Shown: positions 8,295-17,166, counted from the stretch's first letter. The stretch is DNA of 64,000 bases from Mycobacterium sp. 852002-51163_SCH5372311 (GCF_001667115.1 NZ_LZIJ01000034.1:1-64000); one strand, 5' to 3'. A program made the numbers and translations. Notes: a model not told the origin generated them from the sequence alone.

Positions 8295-9440
8295 TCAGTA
8301 CGCCGATTCGGCGGCCAGGATCTCGGCGAGGAAGGCGTCCGCCGGCGGCCGGTCCAACCGGGATCGGGCCCAGCGGCGAACCCGCTCTCGTGTCTCCGGT
8401 GTCTCCGCTGAGTCGGCACCGACGTGTACCGAGGTCGCGGCCCAATCATGGTCCCACGCAGCCGCTTCGGATATTGGCCGCTGTTGCGCGTCGACCAGGG
8501 GGAGGGTGGCGTGGCCGTCGGCGTCCAGCGCGCCGGCGGCGGTGATGCTTGCGGATTCGACCCGCACCGGAACACCGGTAGCCCGGCGCGGGCTGATGAC
8601 GATCGCCCGGACGACGGCGACCGCCGCCGTACCCGCCGCCTCGATGCTCCACTCGACCGTGTGTTCACCCGCGTCGAAGATTCCGGGCGGCACCGCACTC
8701 CAGTTGATCGATGCAACGCCGCGACTGATTGCGGCCGCAGCATGCCGACCCGATTCAGAGCCGGCGGCCAGCGCGTAGTCATCCTGACGGGCCGCGGGTA
8801 TAGCCAACGCCAAACTTGAATCATCAAGAGCGGCGGACAGTTCCGGCCAACCCGAACCGTCCACGCCGACTTCGTCGGCAACGCCGGCGCCGGCGCGTAC
8901 CAGATCGCGGACCCGCGGATCGCCGCGGCGAAGATCCGTGAGCAGCGCGCCCGCGTGGGGTGCCAGCAACTCCGTCACATCCGAGTCAAGTGTGTCGTCG
9001 GTGAAGAAGTCTTGTGCGCCGGCTGTCAACAATGCGACCTCGACGTCGAGCAGCGCGCGGTCCAAAGCGACGATGCCGTCGCGCCGGCTGGCCGGCCACC
9101 ACCGGCGCAGCCAATGGCCGATGGCCAGCCTGCGCAGCTGCATCAACGATCCGGGCACGATGTCGACACCGGTGAGCTCGATGTTGTCGGGATCGCCAGG
9201 AGTGTGGCCGTTTATCGCCGATGCCAGCATGACGTGCCCGGAGTCGCCGACGACACGCCAAAGCCAGTCGGCACGAGCCAAATCGGTGAAGGCGATCTGG
9301 GTGGCCCTGTCGTCGGCCGGGTCGTCGACCGTCCAGGACAATACCGCGCCACTGACCTCCAGCACCGCGACCAATGGCGTTGCCGCAGAGGGGCGATGCT
9401 CCCCAGTGGTCCACAGGCCGGAGTCGGCGACCAATCTCAT
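8295..9440 (-). CDS. Unrecognised 381-aa protein
   Basis: No family is recognised. The N-terminal third is mixed alpha/beta (LVAVLEVSGAVLSW). The middle is helical and acidic. Residues about 240-345 look like a beta-sandwich (GEHTVEWSIEAAG, VVRAIVISPRRATG). The C-terminus is helical. There is no signal peptide or membrane segment. Its ATG overlaps the stop of the upstream 444-aa gene (ATGA), so the two are very likely co-translated and functionally linked. They sit next to the CHAT/TPR pair, which may be their partner. Confidence 0.75.
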   Translation of the reverse strand: MRLVADSGLWTTGEHRPSAATPLVAVLEVSGAVLSWTVDDPADDRATQIAFTDLARADWLWRVVGDSGHVMLASAINGHTPGDPDNIELTGVDIVPGSLMQLRRLAIGHWLRRWWPASRRDGIVALDRALLDVEVALLTAGAQDFFTDDTLDSDVTELLAPHAGALLTDLRRGDPRVRDLVRAGAGVADEVGVDGSGWPELSAALDDSSLALAIPAARQDDYALAAGSESGRHAAAAISRGVASINWSAVPPGIFDAGEHTVEWSIEAAGTAAVAVVRAIVISPRRATGVPVRVESASITAAGALDADGHATLPLVDAQQRPISEAAAWDHDWAATSVHVGADSAETPETRERVRRWARSRLDRPPADAFLAEILAAESAY

Positions 9441-10771
9441 CCCGCCACCTGCAATTCCAGCATCGACTTGATCCGCTGGCGGTGATCCAGGCTCACCGAT
9501 CTGGCCACCCCTTCGAGCAGGGAGCGCACCTCGTCGACGTCGTCACACGGCTCCTGCCAGACATCACGCCCGTGCAGGCGCGCCCATAGCCGGCTCAGGT
9601 AGGGCTGGGCGTAGTTGGCGAGGTCGTCGACCACTTGCTGTTGGCGCGGATGGATCGGGCCACCTCCGGCGAGATAGCGCCGGGCGTGCAGCACGTATGC
9701 CTCCTTGCGCAGACGGGCCTGGATCTGTGCGGCCAGCGCGTAGCGACTTCCGACGGACGCGTCCAACGGCGCGAGTTCGAGTGCGACTTCGATGCCGGTC
9801 ACCAGCGTGGCCTGTTTGTCCTCACCCAACAATCCCCAGGGCGCGCAGGCCCGGTCGACCTCCTCGTCGCACAGCAACGGGATGTCCGGCAAGGCGTCGC
9901 GATCCAGCGCGCGGCGCAACGTCGCGCGCACCCGGTCCACCACACTGCGATCCAGCGGGCGGTCACCGGCTAGCTCAGCTGCGCTATGGATTTGCGGCCG
10001 TCGTTGTGGCACAACGGCACTCAACCCCAACCTGACGATGGACCAGGGCAGCTCCGCTGTGTCGACGCGGGTCAGCGCACCGAGGTGGTAGGGGGTGGTG
10101 TCAGCTATCACCGCCGCCCACACGCGCTGACGCGCGACGGCCGCCCCGTGACTAGGGGCAGGGCCGAGTACGGTGCCCAGCCGGGCCAGGAAGGGATCGA
10201 CAACGACATCTTCGGCACGCACGTCGCCCCAGCTGCGGTCCAGCTGCTCGGTCAGCTTGGCGACCGCATCGGGATTCGCCACGTATTGGTTGAGCACCTC
10301 GATCGCGGTGCGGTCGCGGCCCTGGTGGATGTCGCGCAGTACCGCAGCCGGTGTCTCGCGATCTTCCGGGGTGGGCGCACCTTTGGTCACCGCGAGTTCG
10401 AAGCAGACGGGAAAGTACAGCTCCTGAGCGTTTCCGCTGCGAATGCGCGCCCTGCGGCGCTCGAGTTTGAGAACCTCGAACCATGCTGCGGCAGCACGCA
10501 GTTGGGGTGCATTGTCGACGATCAGCTCGTGCATTGCCGCGGCGCAGTCCGCGCTCACGACTGGTGCCGAATACTGCGGATTCGACCGTAAGCGCAACAC
10601 GAGCGGGTCGATGATGCGTTTGACAGTCCTGGTCAGGGGTCCGCCGTCGTCGCTGCTGAGCACCTCGACGCCGGGACCGATTGCGCGCCAGGCTTGCTCG
10701 ATCACCGCCCGTCGGGGATGCCCCGCCACCCGTGCCGTTGCGGCAGTCGTCACCTGCGGCTCGGCGCTCAT
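9437..10771 (-). CDS. Unrecognised 444-aa alpha-helical protein
   Basis: No family is recognised. It is a largely helical soluble protein with several Arg-rich helices (LKLERRRARIRSGN, RVRATLRRALDRDALP, AQIQARLRKEAYVLHARRYL). The ATG at 10771 (MSAEPQVTT) is preferred; an in-frame ATG at 10807 would add 12 residues. It is the first gene of an operon whose second member overlaps it by 4 nt, and it diverges from the 90-aa gene at 10855. No catalytic motif is visible. Confidence 0.75.
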   Translation of the reverse strand: MSAEPQVTTAATARVAGHPRRAVIEQAWRAIGPGVEVLSSDDGGPLTRTVKRIIDPLVLRLRSNPQYSAPVVSADCAAAMHELIVDNAPQLRAAAAWFEVLKLERRRARIRSGNAQELYFPVCFELAVTKGAPTPEDRETPAAVLRDIHQGRDRTAIEVLNQYVANPDAVAKLTEQLDRSWGDVRAEDVVVDPFLARLGTVLGPAPSHGAAVARQRVWAAVIADTTPYHLGALTRVDTAELPWSIVRLGLSAVVPQRRPQIHSAAELAGDRPLDRSVVDRVRATLRRALDRDALPDIPLLCDEEVDRACAPWGLLGEDKQATLVTGIEVALELAPLDASVGSRYALAAQIQARLRKEAYVLHARRYLAGGGPIHPRQQQVVDDLANYAQPYLSRLWARLHGRDVWQEPCDDVDEVRSLLEGVARSVSLDHRQRIKSMLELQVAG

Positions 10772-10854
10772 CTGCTCAGGATAGGGGCATTCCAGGATTA
10801 TCGGCATCGGAAAAGTTGGGTTCGGTAGCCGATCGGCAGCGCAAGGCTGTGCGC

Positions 10855-11127
10855 ATGAAGATGTCGCAGATTCCAGAGCACAGCCGCATCGTCGGAGTCG
10901 GCACCGTGTGCGATGCGCCCGTTAGGCAACCGGTCAGGATTCAGGTGACCAGTGTGGACGGCGCGAAGTTCGTCGGTCGCTTGACTCATCACGATGGTGA
11001 CCAGGTGGCCGCATGGTTGCGTCCGGGGGCGGTACTGCTGGTGGCGTTCGATCCTGCTGCCCCAGAGCAGCTTTCGTTGCCCGACGACGTGCTGGCCGTC
11101 CGGGCGGCGGAGCTGACCTCCATTTGA
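10855..11127 (+). CDS. Small predicted beta-rich protein (90 aa)
   Basis: A 90-aa protein (MKMSQIPEHSRIVGVGTV...). Alternating hydrophobic strands (IVGVGTVCDAP, VRIQVTSVDGAKFVG, GAVLLVAFDP) suggest a small beta-barrel. AAGG sits 7 nt before the ATG at 10855. It is the only plus-strand gene among four minus-strand neighbours: it diverges from the 444-aa gene, and its stop is 3 nt from the stop of the CHAT gene. Function unknown. Confidence 0.65.
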   Translation: MKMSQIPEHSRIVGVGTVCDAPVRQPVRIQVTSVDGAKFVGRLTHHDGDQVAAWLRPGAVLLVAFDPAAPEQLSLPDDVLAVRAAELTSI

Positions 11128-11130
11128 TCG

Positions 11131-12504
11131 TCACCGCACTCCGTCGACCGTGAACGTCACCAGTGCAGCCCAATACAGCGGGCTGGCAGTGACGTCCCCG
11201 TCGCGCCAGCGCCGCATTTGTTCGCGTTGCCAGCGATTCACAGCGCACCCCGCGTCGACGTCCTCGTGTGCCTGATCGACGGCGATGACCACATCGGTTA
11301 TCGGGTCGGTCGTGTCGGTCGCCCCAAACCGCCGATAGGCCGCGGTTGTCGGCAGCGACCACAGTGTGGCGGTCACCAACTGCGCGCCGCCGAGGATCAT
11401 CGCCGCCACCAGACCGGTCGCCTCGTCGAATTGATAGTCGCCGCCCGACGCGCAGGCCAACAGGGCCACCCTGGGCGGCATCGGCAACCGCAACGACATG
11501 AGGTCCGACGCGGTCAGGGGCCGGTGCTCGCCGACGGGATCGGCGTGGCCGGGAATCGCTGCGGTGCAGGCCAAGTGCAGGGCGGCGCGATCGGCCCGGC
11601 TGGCTCGATCGGGATCGCCGTCGGCCGCACTCGCGTGGCCGACGTACATGAGCCGGCTCGGTGGCCGCGCGGTGTGCCTCAAAAGCTCGGCCAACCATCT
11701 GCGGTCGGCATCCGGGCGGCGGAACAGCTCCACGGCCGCACCGACCACGGGTAGTACGGGCCCGCGCTCCAGCAGCTCGGCGAAGTGCCGCGCCAACCGC
11801 GACCGTTCGGAGGGCCTGCCGAGCACCGAGCCCAGCGGCGAGTCCGGAAGCTGTCCCGGCACGCGCGGATCGAGGACCAGCAGCGGCGGGCGGTCCTGTC
11901 GGGTATTCCAGGGTGCCGGGGTTCGGGGCGCATGCACGATGTTCTGCGGTACCGCCATCAACACGTCCACCAGTTCCATCAACCGATAGCCGTCGGTGTG
12001 GTCACGAACATCGGTTAGCTGCCAAGGGATTTGGGCGGCCATGGTACCTCTGACAGTGAACGCCTCCGCCCGGAGGCGTACCAGTTCCTCTGGACTGGGC
12101 CACGATTTCGGCAATGCCAGCAATCCCCAGGGGACACGCGCCAGCCGGGCGGTGGGCGAAACGAACAGCGAAGCACGCGGCGAAGCCACGCACTCAGTCA
12201 GCAGCTGCCAGCCCGCTGCGCCGATCAACAGCGCGCCGAGGATGTAGGCGACTGTCAGTTCGGTATCGGGTGCCGCGAACGGTCCGCGGGTCAACGCGCG
12301 CTCGATGGCATCGCGCCGGTTTTCGGCGCCGTGCGGCTCAGGCAAGGCCTCCGCCAATTCCTGCAGCGCCGCAAGCAAAATGGGCTCGTCCACCACCCAG
12401 GTCACCGTCTTCGACGGGTGCCCGACTACCCGCAAACTGCCGTACGTGGCGATCCCGACGTCGGCGTAACGCAGGACGAGAGTCAGCCGGTCCGGTTCGC
12501 TCAT
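11131..12504 (-). CDS. CHAT-domain (caspase-like) cysteine protease
   Basis: A 457-aa protein with a C-terminal CHAT domain, a clan CD peptidase fold related to caspases and separase. The catalytic dyad is visible: His290 in LMYVGHAS and Cys351 in VALLACASGG. Supporting blocks are LTASDLMSLRLP, EATGLVAAMILGGAQLVTATLWS, and a C-terminal SPLYWAALVTFTVDG strand. The N-terminal half (1-200) is not recognised but has the RVPWGLLALP motif commonly found before CHAT domains. Its ATG overlaps the stop of the upstream TPR gene (ATGA). CHAT proteases are often switched on by TPR partners; substrate unknown. Confidence 0.88.
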   Translation of the reverse strand: MSEPDRLTLVLRYADVGIATYGSLRVVGHPSKTVTWVVDEPILLAALQELAEALPEPHGAENRRDAIERALTRGPFAAPDTELTVAYILGALLIGAAGWQLLTECVASPRASLFVSPTARLARVPWGLLALPKSWPSPEELVRLRAEAFTVRGTMAAQIPWQLTDVRDHTDGYRLMELVDVLMAVPQNIVHAPRTPAPWNTRQDRPPLLVLDPRVPGQLPDSPLGSVLGRPSERSRLARHFAELLERGPVLPVVGAAVELFRRPDADRRWLAELLRHTARPPSRLMYVGHASAADGDPDRASRADRAALHLACTAAIPGHADPVGEHRPLTASDLMSLRLPMPPRVALLACASGGDYQFDEATGLVAAMILGGAQLVTATLWSLPTTAAYRRFGATDTTDPITDVVIAVDQAHEDVDAGCAVNRWQREQMRRWRDGDVTASPLYWAALVTFTVDGVR

Positions 12505-14222
12505 GGCCAGGTCGACCAGGCGGGCTCGGCGGCGGTGACGTCGCGGCCGTAGCGCTGCAACGCCAGTGCGCGATAGTGGCTCATGATCGGCGCGGCATCC
12601 GGTTGCATCTGCAGCGGCGGCAATGGGCCCAGCCGGGTGAGGGTAACCTGGCCGCCCACTTGGGGTCCGGCTGCGGCCAGCACCGCAGCGTCATCGTCGG
12701 CCAGGACTGGCGCGGTGGCGGTCGATGCCCACTCCCGGGTTTCGCGTTGCACCGGTTCGCTGCTGAAAGTACCACGTGCGCTGTGGTATTCAATCAATTC
12801 GGCGACCAATTCGGTATTCTCCCACTCCCACGCGACGGCGAAGGCGCCGGCCAACATGGGTGCCGAAACATAGGTCGCCCAGCGGGATCTGGCGTCGGTG
12901 TCGGCGATGGAATAGCGCACCGAGTCGACCGCCAGCGCGGCCGGAACCTTCAGCTCCGCCGCTTGCTCGAGTTTTGTCATCGCGCGCCGATGCCGCTGAG
13001 GGTTGACTTGCCCCCGGATGACGCCGAGCGACTCGGCGTGCCGTGCTTCGACCTCCTGCCAGCTGTCCGAGGGGGCGCCCATGGCATCGAGGCCCAAGTC
13101 CGTCAACGCGTCCGCCCGCCACACCGTACCGAGGTGATAGTCGAGCCGGGCGTATTGCAGCCAGCCGCTGCGCGGTGAGGCGTCGAGGAATTCCCTGGCC
13201 TGGGCAATCAACTCAACCGCCGCCGAGAAGCGCCCGCGAAATATCTCTAACCAGCTGCGCTGCAACAGAATGCGATGAATATGCAGCGGCTTGCCCAACT
13301 CGCGCCAGTGCCGTTCGGCGTGCTCCCAACACTGGTCGGCGGCTTCCAGCGCGTTGGCTGCCATGCGGGTCAGGCCGAGATACAGCCAGCACCGCGATAC
13401 GTCGTGAGCCCGGGCGTGGCGGGCGATGACCGGATAGGCTTCCGATGCCAGCTGCTCGGTGGTCACCTGGTCGCGCGCGGACCAGGTCGCCGCCGCTCTC
13501 TCCAATTGTGCTCTGGCCGAGGCCAATTCCCACCCGTTCGTCTGCGCACGGGCGCCCGCACGGCGAAGCCACGGTTGCGCCTCCGAAAGCCGCCCGGTCT
13601 CGACGCAGTACCGGCCGTACGCGGTGCCGGCCGTGACCCGCAGAAAGTCCGTCGCCTCGTCGCCGTCTGCGCCATGATCCAGCGCCGCAAGCACTTTGTC
13701 CCACAACGCAACTGACTGCACGTGCAGGTCGTCGTCGCACAGCGCGCTTGCGCACAGGACCTGGGCGTAAGTGACCAGGAAGGCGTGTTCCTTCGCGAGG
13801 GCGGGGAAGTCGGCGGCCGCCTCCAAGGCGGCCAGGGACGCAGCCGCATGATCGTGATCGCCTTGCGCCGCAGCCAGGCCCGTTTCCAAAAACTGGGCCC
13901 GTCGCGAATATCGGCAGATCATCTCCGTAACCTCGGTGTCGGAAAAGTGCACCTGGGCGGCCGATTCCGGCAGTGCGCCGGCGGCAATGTCGGCATAGAT
14001 CCGCACACAGTCCCGGATACGCCGGATACACTCGCCTACACCGTCATTCGCGCCGCGAACCAGGTAGATCTCACCCAGCTGGGCGAGCACTTCCAGCATG
14101 AGATCGTCGCGATCGGCCTGCTCGATCTGTGGGATCAGGGACAGCAGCAGATCCCTGGCCGCGATCTCGTCCGCGGCAAACGTCAGCCGTCGCGCGCGCT
14201 GCAATTCGCCGGGGATCGACAC
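12501..14222 (-). CDS. TPR-like helical protein coupled to the CHAT protease
   Basis: A 573-aa all-helical protein with repeated TPR-like helix pairs throughout (for example LMLEVLAQLGEIYLVRG, WLYLGLTRMAANALEAADQ, LDYHLGTVWRADALTDLG). GTG 14222 was preferred. The frame stays open to GTG 14333, but that extension would start inside the 3' end of the lipoprotein gene and cross its terminator-like hairpin at 14282-14310. The stop overlaps the CHAT start by 4 nt. Inferred role: sensor, scaffold or regulator of the protease. TPR assignment rests on pattern; a profile search would settle it. Confidence 0.75.
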   Translation of the reverse strand: MSIPGELQRARRLTFAADEIAARDLLLSLIPQIEQADRDDLMLEVLAQLGEIYLVRGANDGVGECIRRIRDCVRIYADIAAGALPESAAQVHFSDTEVTEMICRYSRRAQFLETGLAAAQGDHDHAAASLAALEAAADFPALAKEHAFLVTYAQVLCASALCDDDLHVQSVALWDKVLAALDHGADGDEATDFLRVTAGTAYGRYCVETGRLSEAQPWLRRAGARAQTNGWELASARAQLERAAATWSARDQVTTEQLASEAYPVIARHARAHDVSRCWLYLGLTRMAANALEAADQCWEHAERHWRELGKPLHIHRILLQRSWLEIFRGRFSAAVELIAQAREFLDASPRSGWLQYARLDYHLGTVWRADALTDLGLDAMGAPSDSWQEVEARHAESLGVIRGQVNPQRHRRAMTKLEQAAELKVPAALAVDSVRYSIADTDARSRWATYVSAPMLAGAFAVAWEWENTELVAELIEYHSARGTFSSEPVQRETREWASTATAPVLADDDAAVLAAAGPQVGGQVTLTRLGPLPPLQMQPDAAPIMSHYRALALQRYGRDVTAAEPAWSTWP

Positions 14223-14281
14223 GGCTGCATCATAAGTCCGTTGCGGTCCCGAGCGCCCCGTCTGCCGCCGCACAGGCCGGA

Positions 14282-14310
14282 GCGGCGGACATGCGTTGCA
14301 CGTCCGCCGC
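14282..14310 (-). terminator. 9-bp GC hairpin after lipoprotein gene
   Basis: GCGGCGGAC (14282-14290) pairs with GTCCGCCGC (14302-14310) across 11 nt. It lies 16 nt after the lipoprotein stop at 14326, on the minus strand. It likely separates the lipoprotein transcript from the TPR-CHAT pair. Confidence 0.5.
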
Positions 14311-14325
14311 CCGGATTGCTGCCCA

Positions 14326-14799
14326 TCAGCCACATGTCGCCTTGATGCTGAAGTCCTTGGTGATCATTCCGGCCATCGGGTTCTTCATGTCCGCACCCTG
14401 AGCCTGACCGGTGATGGTGTAGGTCTTGCCGTCCACCGCCACCTTGGCCGAGCCGAGGTTCTGGCCCATGTTGTTGGCGACGGACAAGGCGTTGCCGTCG
14501 ACGACCAGGATCAGCGACTCGACCTTCGGAGCGGCCTCGTCGGTCATCACCACGGCCACGGCCTGTTGCTTGCCGGCGGTGTTGCCGCTGCCGATGCTGA
14601 TCTTGCCGGCCTGCTTGACGCAGGTGACCGTGGCAGGGTCCAGGCCCGCCAGGTCGCTACCGCCGACCTTGACCTGCGTGACCCCGCCGCCGCTGGCCAC
14701 GCTCGCCGGCCCGGCAGCGGGGTGTCCACCGCTCGAACAAGCCACCAGAGCCGACGCGCAGCCCAGGCTTCCAATCGCTGCTGCGAGAAGACGTTTCAC
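14326..14799 (-). CDS. LpqH-like (19 kDa antigen family) lipoprotein
   Basis: A 157-aa secreted lipoprotein related to the mycobacterial 19-kDa antigen LpqH. From GTG 14799 the protein starts MKRLLAAAIGSLGC, and the lipobox LVAC puts the lipidated Cys at residue 21. GTG 14799 is favoured over ATG 14814 because AAGGGA lies 6 nt upstream of it. The C-terminal blocks YTITGQAQGADMKNPM and FSIKATCG match the conserved core of the family, including the paired cysteines. Anchored on the outer face of the plasma membrane; members are TLR2 agonists. Confidence 0.85.
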   Translation of the reverse strand: MKRLLAAAIGSLGCASALVACSSGGHPAAGPASVASGGGVTQVKVGGSDLAGLDPATVTCVKQAGKISIGSGNTAGKQQAVAVVMTDEAAPKVESLILVVDGNALSVANNMGQNLGSAKVAVDGKTYTITGQAQGADMKNPMAGMITKDFSIKATCG

Positions 14800-14932
14800 T
14801 GGAGTTCCCTTCATTCATGCGCCGCCCTGTTGACGACGTCATCGAGGTAAGTACAGAACCCTGGGGGCGCTACCGATCCCAATTTTTCGCGACGACCGCT
14901 AGGCTGCTTCGACAGATGAAGGGAGGCCTTCG

Positions 14933-15313
14933 ATGCCGCGCGTGAGATGGCTGGAAAAGCCTGAGGCCCACGACTTTCCAGCGGCTGCGGACTACCTTGA
15001 TCTGCTCGCGGACCCGCACATCGTGAAGGAGCTGACGGAGCGGCTGCGGGCCGGTGTCGGCGTGCACAGAAAGGCCAAGGACATTCTCCGGGCGGCTCGG
15101 CTGCCGCTTTTGTCGCAGGACAACCCGCACGTCGCGGCGGATCTGTTCAAGATCAAGAAGAAGCAGCCGCTCTCGCCGATCCTGCTGATCCGTGGCGATC
15201 TCGACACTGGTGTACCGCTGCAGATCGCCGACGGCTACCACCGCGTCTGCGCGAGCTATTACACCGACGAGAACACCGACATACCGGTGATTCTTGTTTC
15301 CGGCCGCAAGTAG
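14933..15313 (+). CDS. ParB-like nuclease-fold protein (126 aa)
   Basis: A 126-aa single-domain protein. The segment SPILLIRGDLDTG followed by QIADGYHRVCASYY resembles the ParB/sulfiredoxin N-terminal nuclease fold (strand, then DGxHR helix). There is no helix-turn-helix, so it is not a chromosome partition ParB. GGGAGG lies 6 nt before the ATG. The enoyl-CoA hydratase gene starts 8 nt after its stop, so they form an operon. Function unknown. Confidence 0.75.
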   Translation: MPRVRWLEKPEAHDFPAAADYLDLLADPHIVKELTERLRAGVGVHRKAKDILRAARLPLLSQDNPHVAADLFKIKKKQPLSPILLIRGDLDTGVPLQIADGYHRVCASYYTDENTDIPVILVSGRK

Positions 15314-15321
15314 GTGCCAGC

Positions 15322-16068
15322 GTGATCGAGGTCCAGACGCACGGCGAGGTTCGCCTGCTGACTTTCTCGTCGGGGCGCGTCAACGCCCTCGATGTCACGT
15401 TCGCCGACGAGCTGACTGACGCCGTGCGTGAGTTGCAGCGCGCCGGCGGCGCGCCTTTGGTCGTCACGGGTGCCGGGCGGGTGTTCAGCGCAGGCGTCGA
15501 CCTGAATCGCGTCGTGGAGGGCGGCGCTGATTACACCGATCGGCTGATCCCGGCCCTGTCGAATCTGATCGTGGCGCTGTTCGGCTACCCGGGGCCGACG
15601 GTCGCGGCGGTCAACGGCGCCGCCATCGCAGGCGGCTGTGTGCTGGCCTGCGCCTGCGATCGTCGCGTGATGACCTCCTCCGGGCAGATCGGGGCGTCCG
15701 AGGTCCGCGTAGGGGTTCCGTTTCCGGTGGCCGCGCTGGAGGTGATGCGTTACGCCTGCGGACATCGCGCGGAGGAAGTCGTGCTGGGCGGGCGGATCTA
15801 TCGAGATGCCGACGCTGTCGAGATGAGGCTGGTCGACCGCATCGTCGCCGACGACCTCATCGGCGCGGCTCTGGCGGCGGCGTCGGACCTTGCCGAGATT
15901 CCGGCCGACGCTTACCGCCAGACGAAAGCGCAATTGCGAAACCCTACTTTGGCGCGCATCAGCGACGGCGCCGATATCGACCGCGAGGTCCGCGGGCTAT
16001 GGGGAGCGGAGGAGACGCGTCAGCGCATCGCGGCCTACCTCGAGCGCCTCCGTCGTCGCGACGGCTAG
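15322..16068 (+). CDS. Enoyl-CoA hydratase/isomerase (crotonase) family protein
   Basis: A 248-aa crotonase-fold protein. The oxyanion-hole blocks are present: GAGRVFSAGVDLNRV and NGAAIAGGCVLACACD. It starts at GTG 15322, 8 nt after the ParB-like gene. The usual Glu at the second catalytic position of hydratases is not obvious (GQIGASEVRVGVPFP has Glu in SEV), so the exact reaction (hydratase, isomerase or other) is open. Predicted cytoplasmic, fatty-acyl-CoA related. Confidence 0.85.
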   Translation: MIEVQTHGEVRLLTFSSGRVNALDVTFADELTDAVRELQRAGGAPLVVTGAGRVFSAGVDLNRVVEGGADYTDRLIPALSNLIVALFGYPGPTVAAVNGAAIAGGCVLACACDRRVMTSSGQIGASEVRVGVPFPVAALEVMRYACGHRAEEVVLGGRIYRDADAVEMRLVDRIVADDLIGAALAAASDLAEIPADAYRQTKAQLRNPTLARISDGADIDREVRGLWGAEETRQRIAAYLERLRRRDG

Positions 16069-16078
16069 CGGGTTCGCG

Positions 16079-16975
16079 TCAGTCCTCGACTGCGACGCCG
16101 CCACCACGGGTGCGCCTGCGCCGATGTGATGTCTTACCGGTCGGCCGCCGGTTCTGCAGCTTTGGCTTCTCCGCGGCTTTGGTGACTTGGGCTGGGTCGG
16201 CTGCCGGCGCTTCCTGCGTCGGGGCGTCGGATTCTGGCGTTGGCTTGGGGATTTCGGTGGTGGCCTGCGAGCTTTCGGTTTGGGCGGCGTCGACGGATTC
16301 GTCGGCCGTTTCCGCCTCGATCTCCTGGCCCTTTGGTTCGCTGAGTTCGACCTCGGTGGTCTCGGCGTCGCCGGCCTCGACAGCTTCAGTTTCGGTGATC
16401 TCGTCGGCCCCGGACTCGGCGTCGCCGGCCTCGGTCTCGGTGATCTCACGGGACTCGTCGGCCGTTTTGGCGTCTGTGTCCTTCCCCCGCTTCTTGCGCT
16501 CCTTGCGCTTCGGCTTGGGCTCCTTCAACTTGATCGGTTTGGGTGGCGGCGCCGGCAACTCGGCGACGAAGGACAGGTAGAACCCGAAGATTCCGAGCAC
16601 GGCGATCGCGGCGGCGGCGCCGTAAATACCGAACAACCACTGGCCCGCCGCATCCAGACTGAGCCAGATCTCGCTGATCGCGGCGCCGATGATCAGCACC
16701 CCGGCCAGCACGTGGGCGATGATCGACCAGAGCCGCATGGACAGGGCCAGCTGCGGAATGCCCAGCTCGGGCTTGCGGGTGCGCAGCAACGTGAAGACCA
16801 CCGGCAGGGCGGCCAGTCCGATCAGCGCGCCCGAGGCGATCCGGCCCGCCATGCCCAATGTGTGCGGCGTTTCACCCATCAGCTCCGACCAGCGCGGCAA
16901 CACGCACAAGAAGTAGAAGACGCCGGCAATGATCGAAAACAACGTATGCCACACGATGGCCCACGTGCGTCCCAT
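16079..16975 (-). CDS. lucA: Integral membrane protein LucA (Rv3723 family)
   Basis: A 298-aa protein. The first about 155 residues hold four to five membrane segments (WHTLFSIIAGVFYFLCVLP, IASGALIGLAALPVVFTLL, IIAHVLAGVLIIGAAI, LFGIYGAAAAIAVLGIFGFYL). A basic stretch KPKRKERKKRGK follows, then a long acidic Glu/Thr/Ala-rich low-complexity tail and a basic end (HRRRRTRGGG). Position next to tRNA-Ser, SRP RNA, the aminotransferase and dnaX matches M. tuberculosis Rv3723/LucA, which stabilises the Mce1 and Mce4 lipid importers. Here the tail is longer than the 254-aa H37Rv protein (size from memory). The two genes converge with an 11-bp gap from the enoyl-CoA hydratase. Confidence 0.82.
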   Translation of the reverse strand: MGRTWAIVWHTLFSIIAGVFYFLCVLPRWSELMGETPHTLGMAGRIASGALIGLAALPVVFTLLRTRKPELGIPQLALSMRLWSIIAHVLAGVLIIGAAISEIWLSLDAAGQWLFGIYGAAAAIAVLGIFGFYLSFVAELPAPPPKPIKLKEPKPKRKERKKRGKDTDAKTADESREITETEAGDAESGADEITETEAVEAGDAETTEVELSEPKGQEIEAETADESVDAAQTESSQATTEIPKPTPESDAPTQEAPAADPAQVTKAAEKPKLQNRRPTGKTSHRRRRTRGGGVAVED

Positions 16976-17080
16976 ACTTCTCCCTCAGTCCCGCAAGCTG
17001 CCGGAGCTCAGGCCAGCATAGAGGCCGACCAGCCCACAATCGTGCATGTCCGCGCCCCGAAAACCAAGGGCGACCCGTTG

Positions 17081-17166
17081 CGGAGGATGCGGGATTTGAA
17101 CCCGCGAGGGCTGTTAACCCAACCCGCGTTCCAGGCGAGCGCCATAGGCCACTAGGCGAATCCTCC
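17081..17166 (-). tRNA. tRNA-Ser (anticodon GGA)
   Basis: On the minus strand an 86-nt cloverleaf folds with acceptor GGAGGAT/ATCCTCC and discriminator G, a CTCGC/GCGGG anticodon stem with loop CTGGAAC (anticodon GGA), a long class II variable arm, and T-arm GCGGG-TTCAAAT-CCCGC. Long variable arm plus GGA identifies serine (UCC/UCU codons). CCA is not encoded. Confidence 0.95.

Noticed and set aside
14223..14333. N-terminal extension of the TPR protein to GTG 14333
   Set aside because: Would start within the lipoprotein gene and run through its terminator-like hairpin.
14933..15313. Chromosome partition ParB
   Set aside because: Lacks helix-turn-helix and dimerisation domains and any parA neighbour.
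6600..16070. Integrated prophage or transposon as source of the accessory block
   Set aside because: No integrase, transposase, att-like direct repeats or phage structural genes seen.
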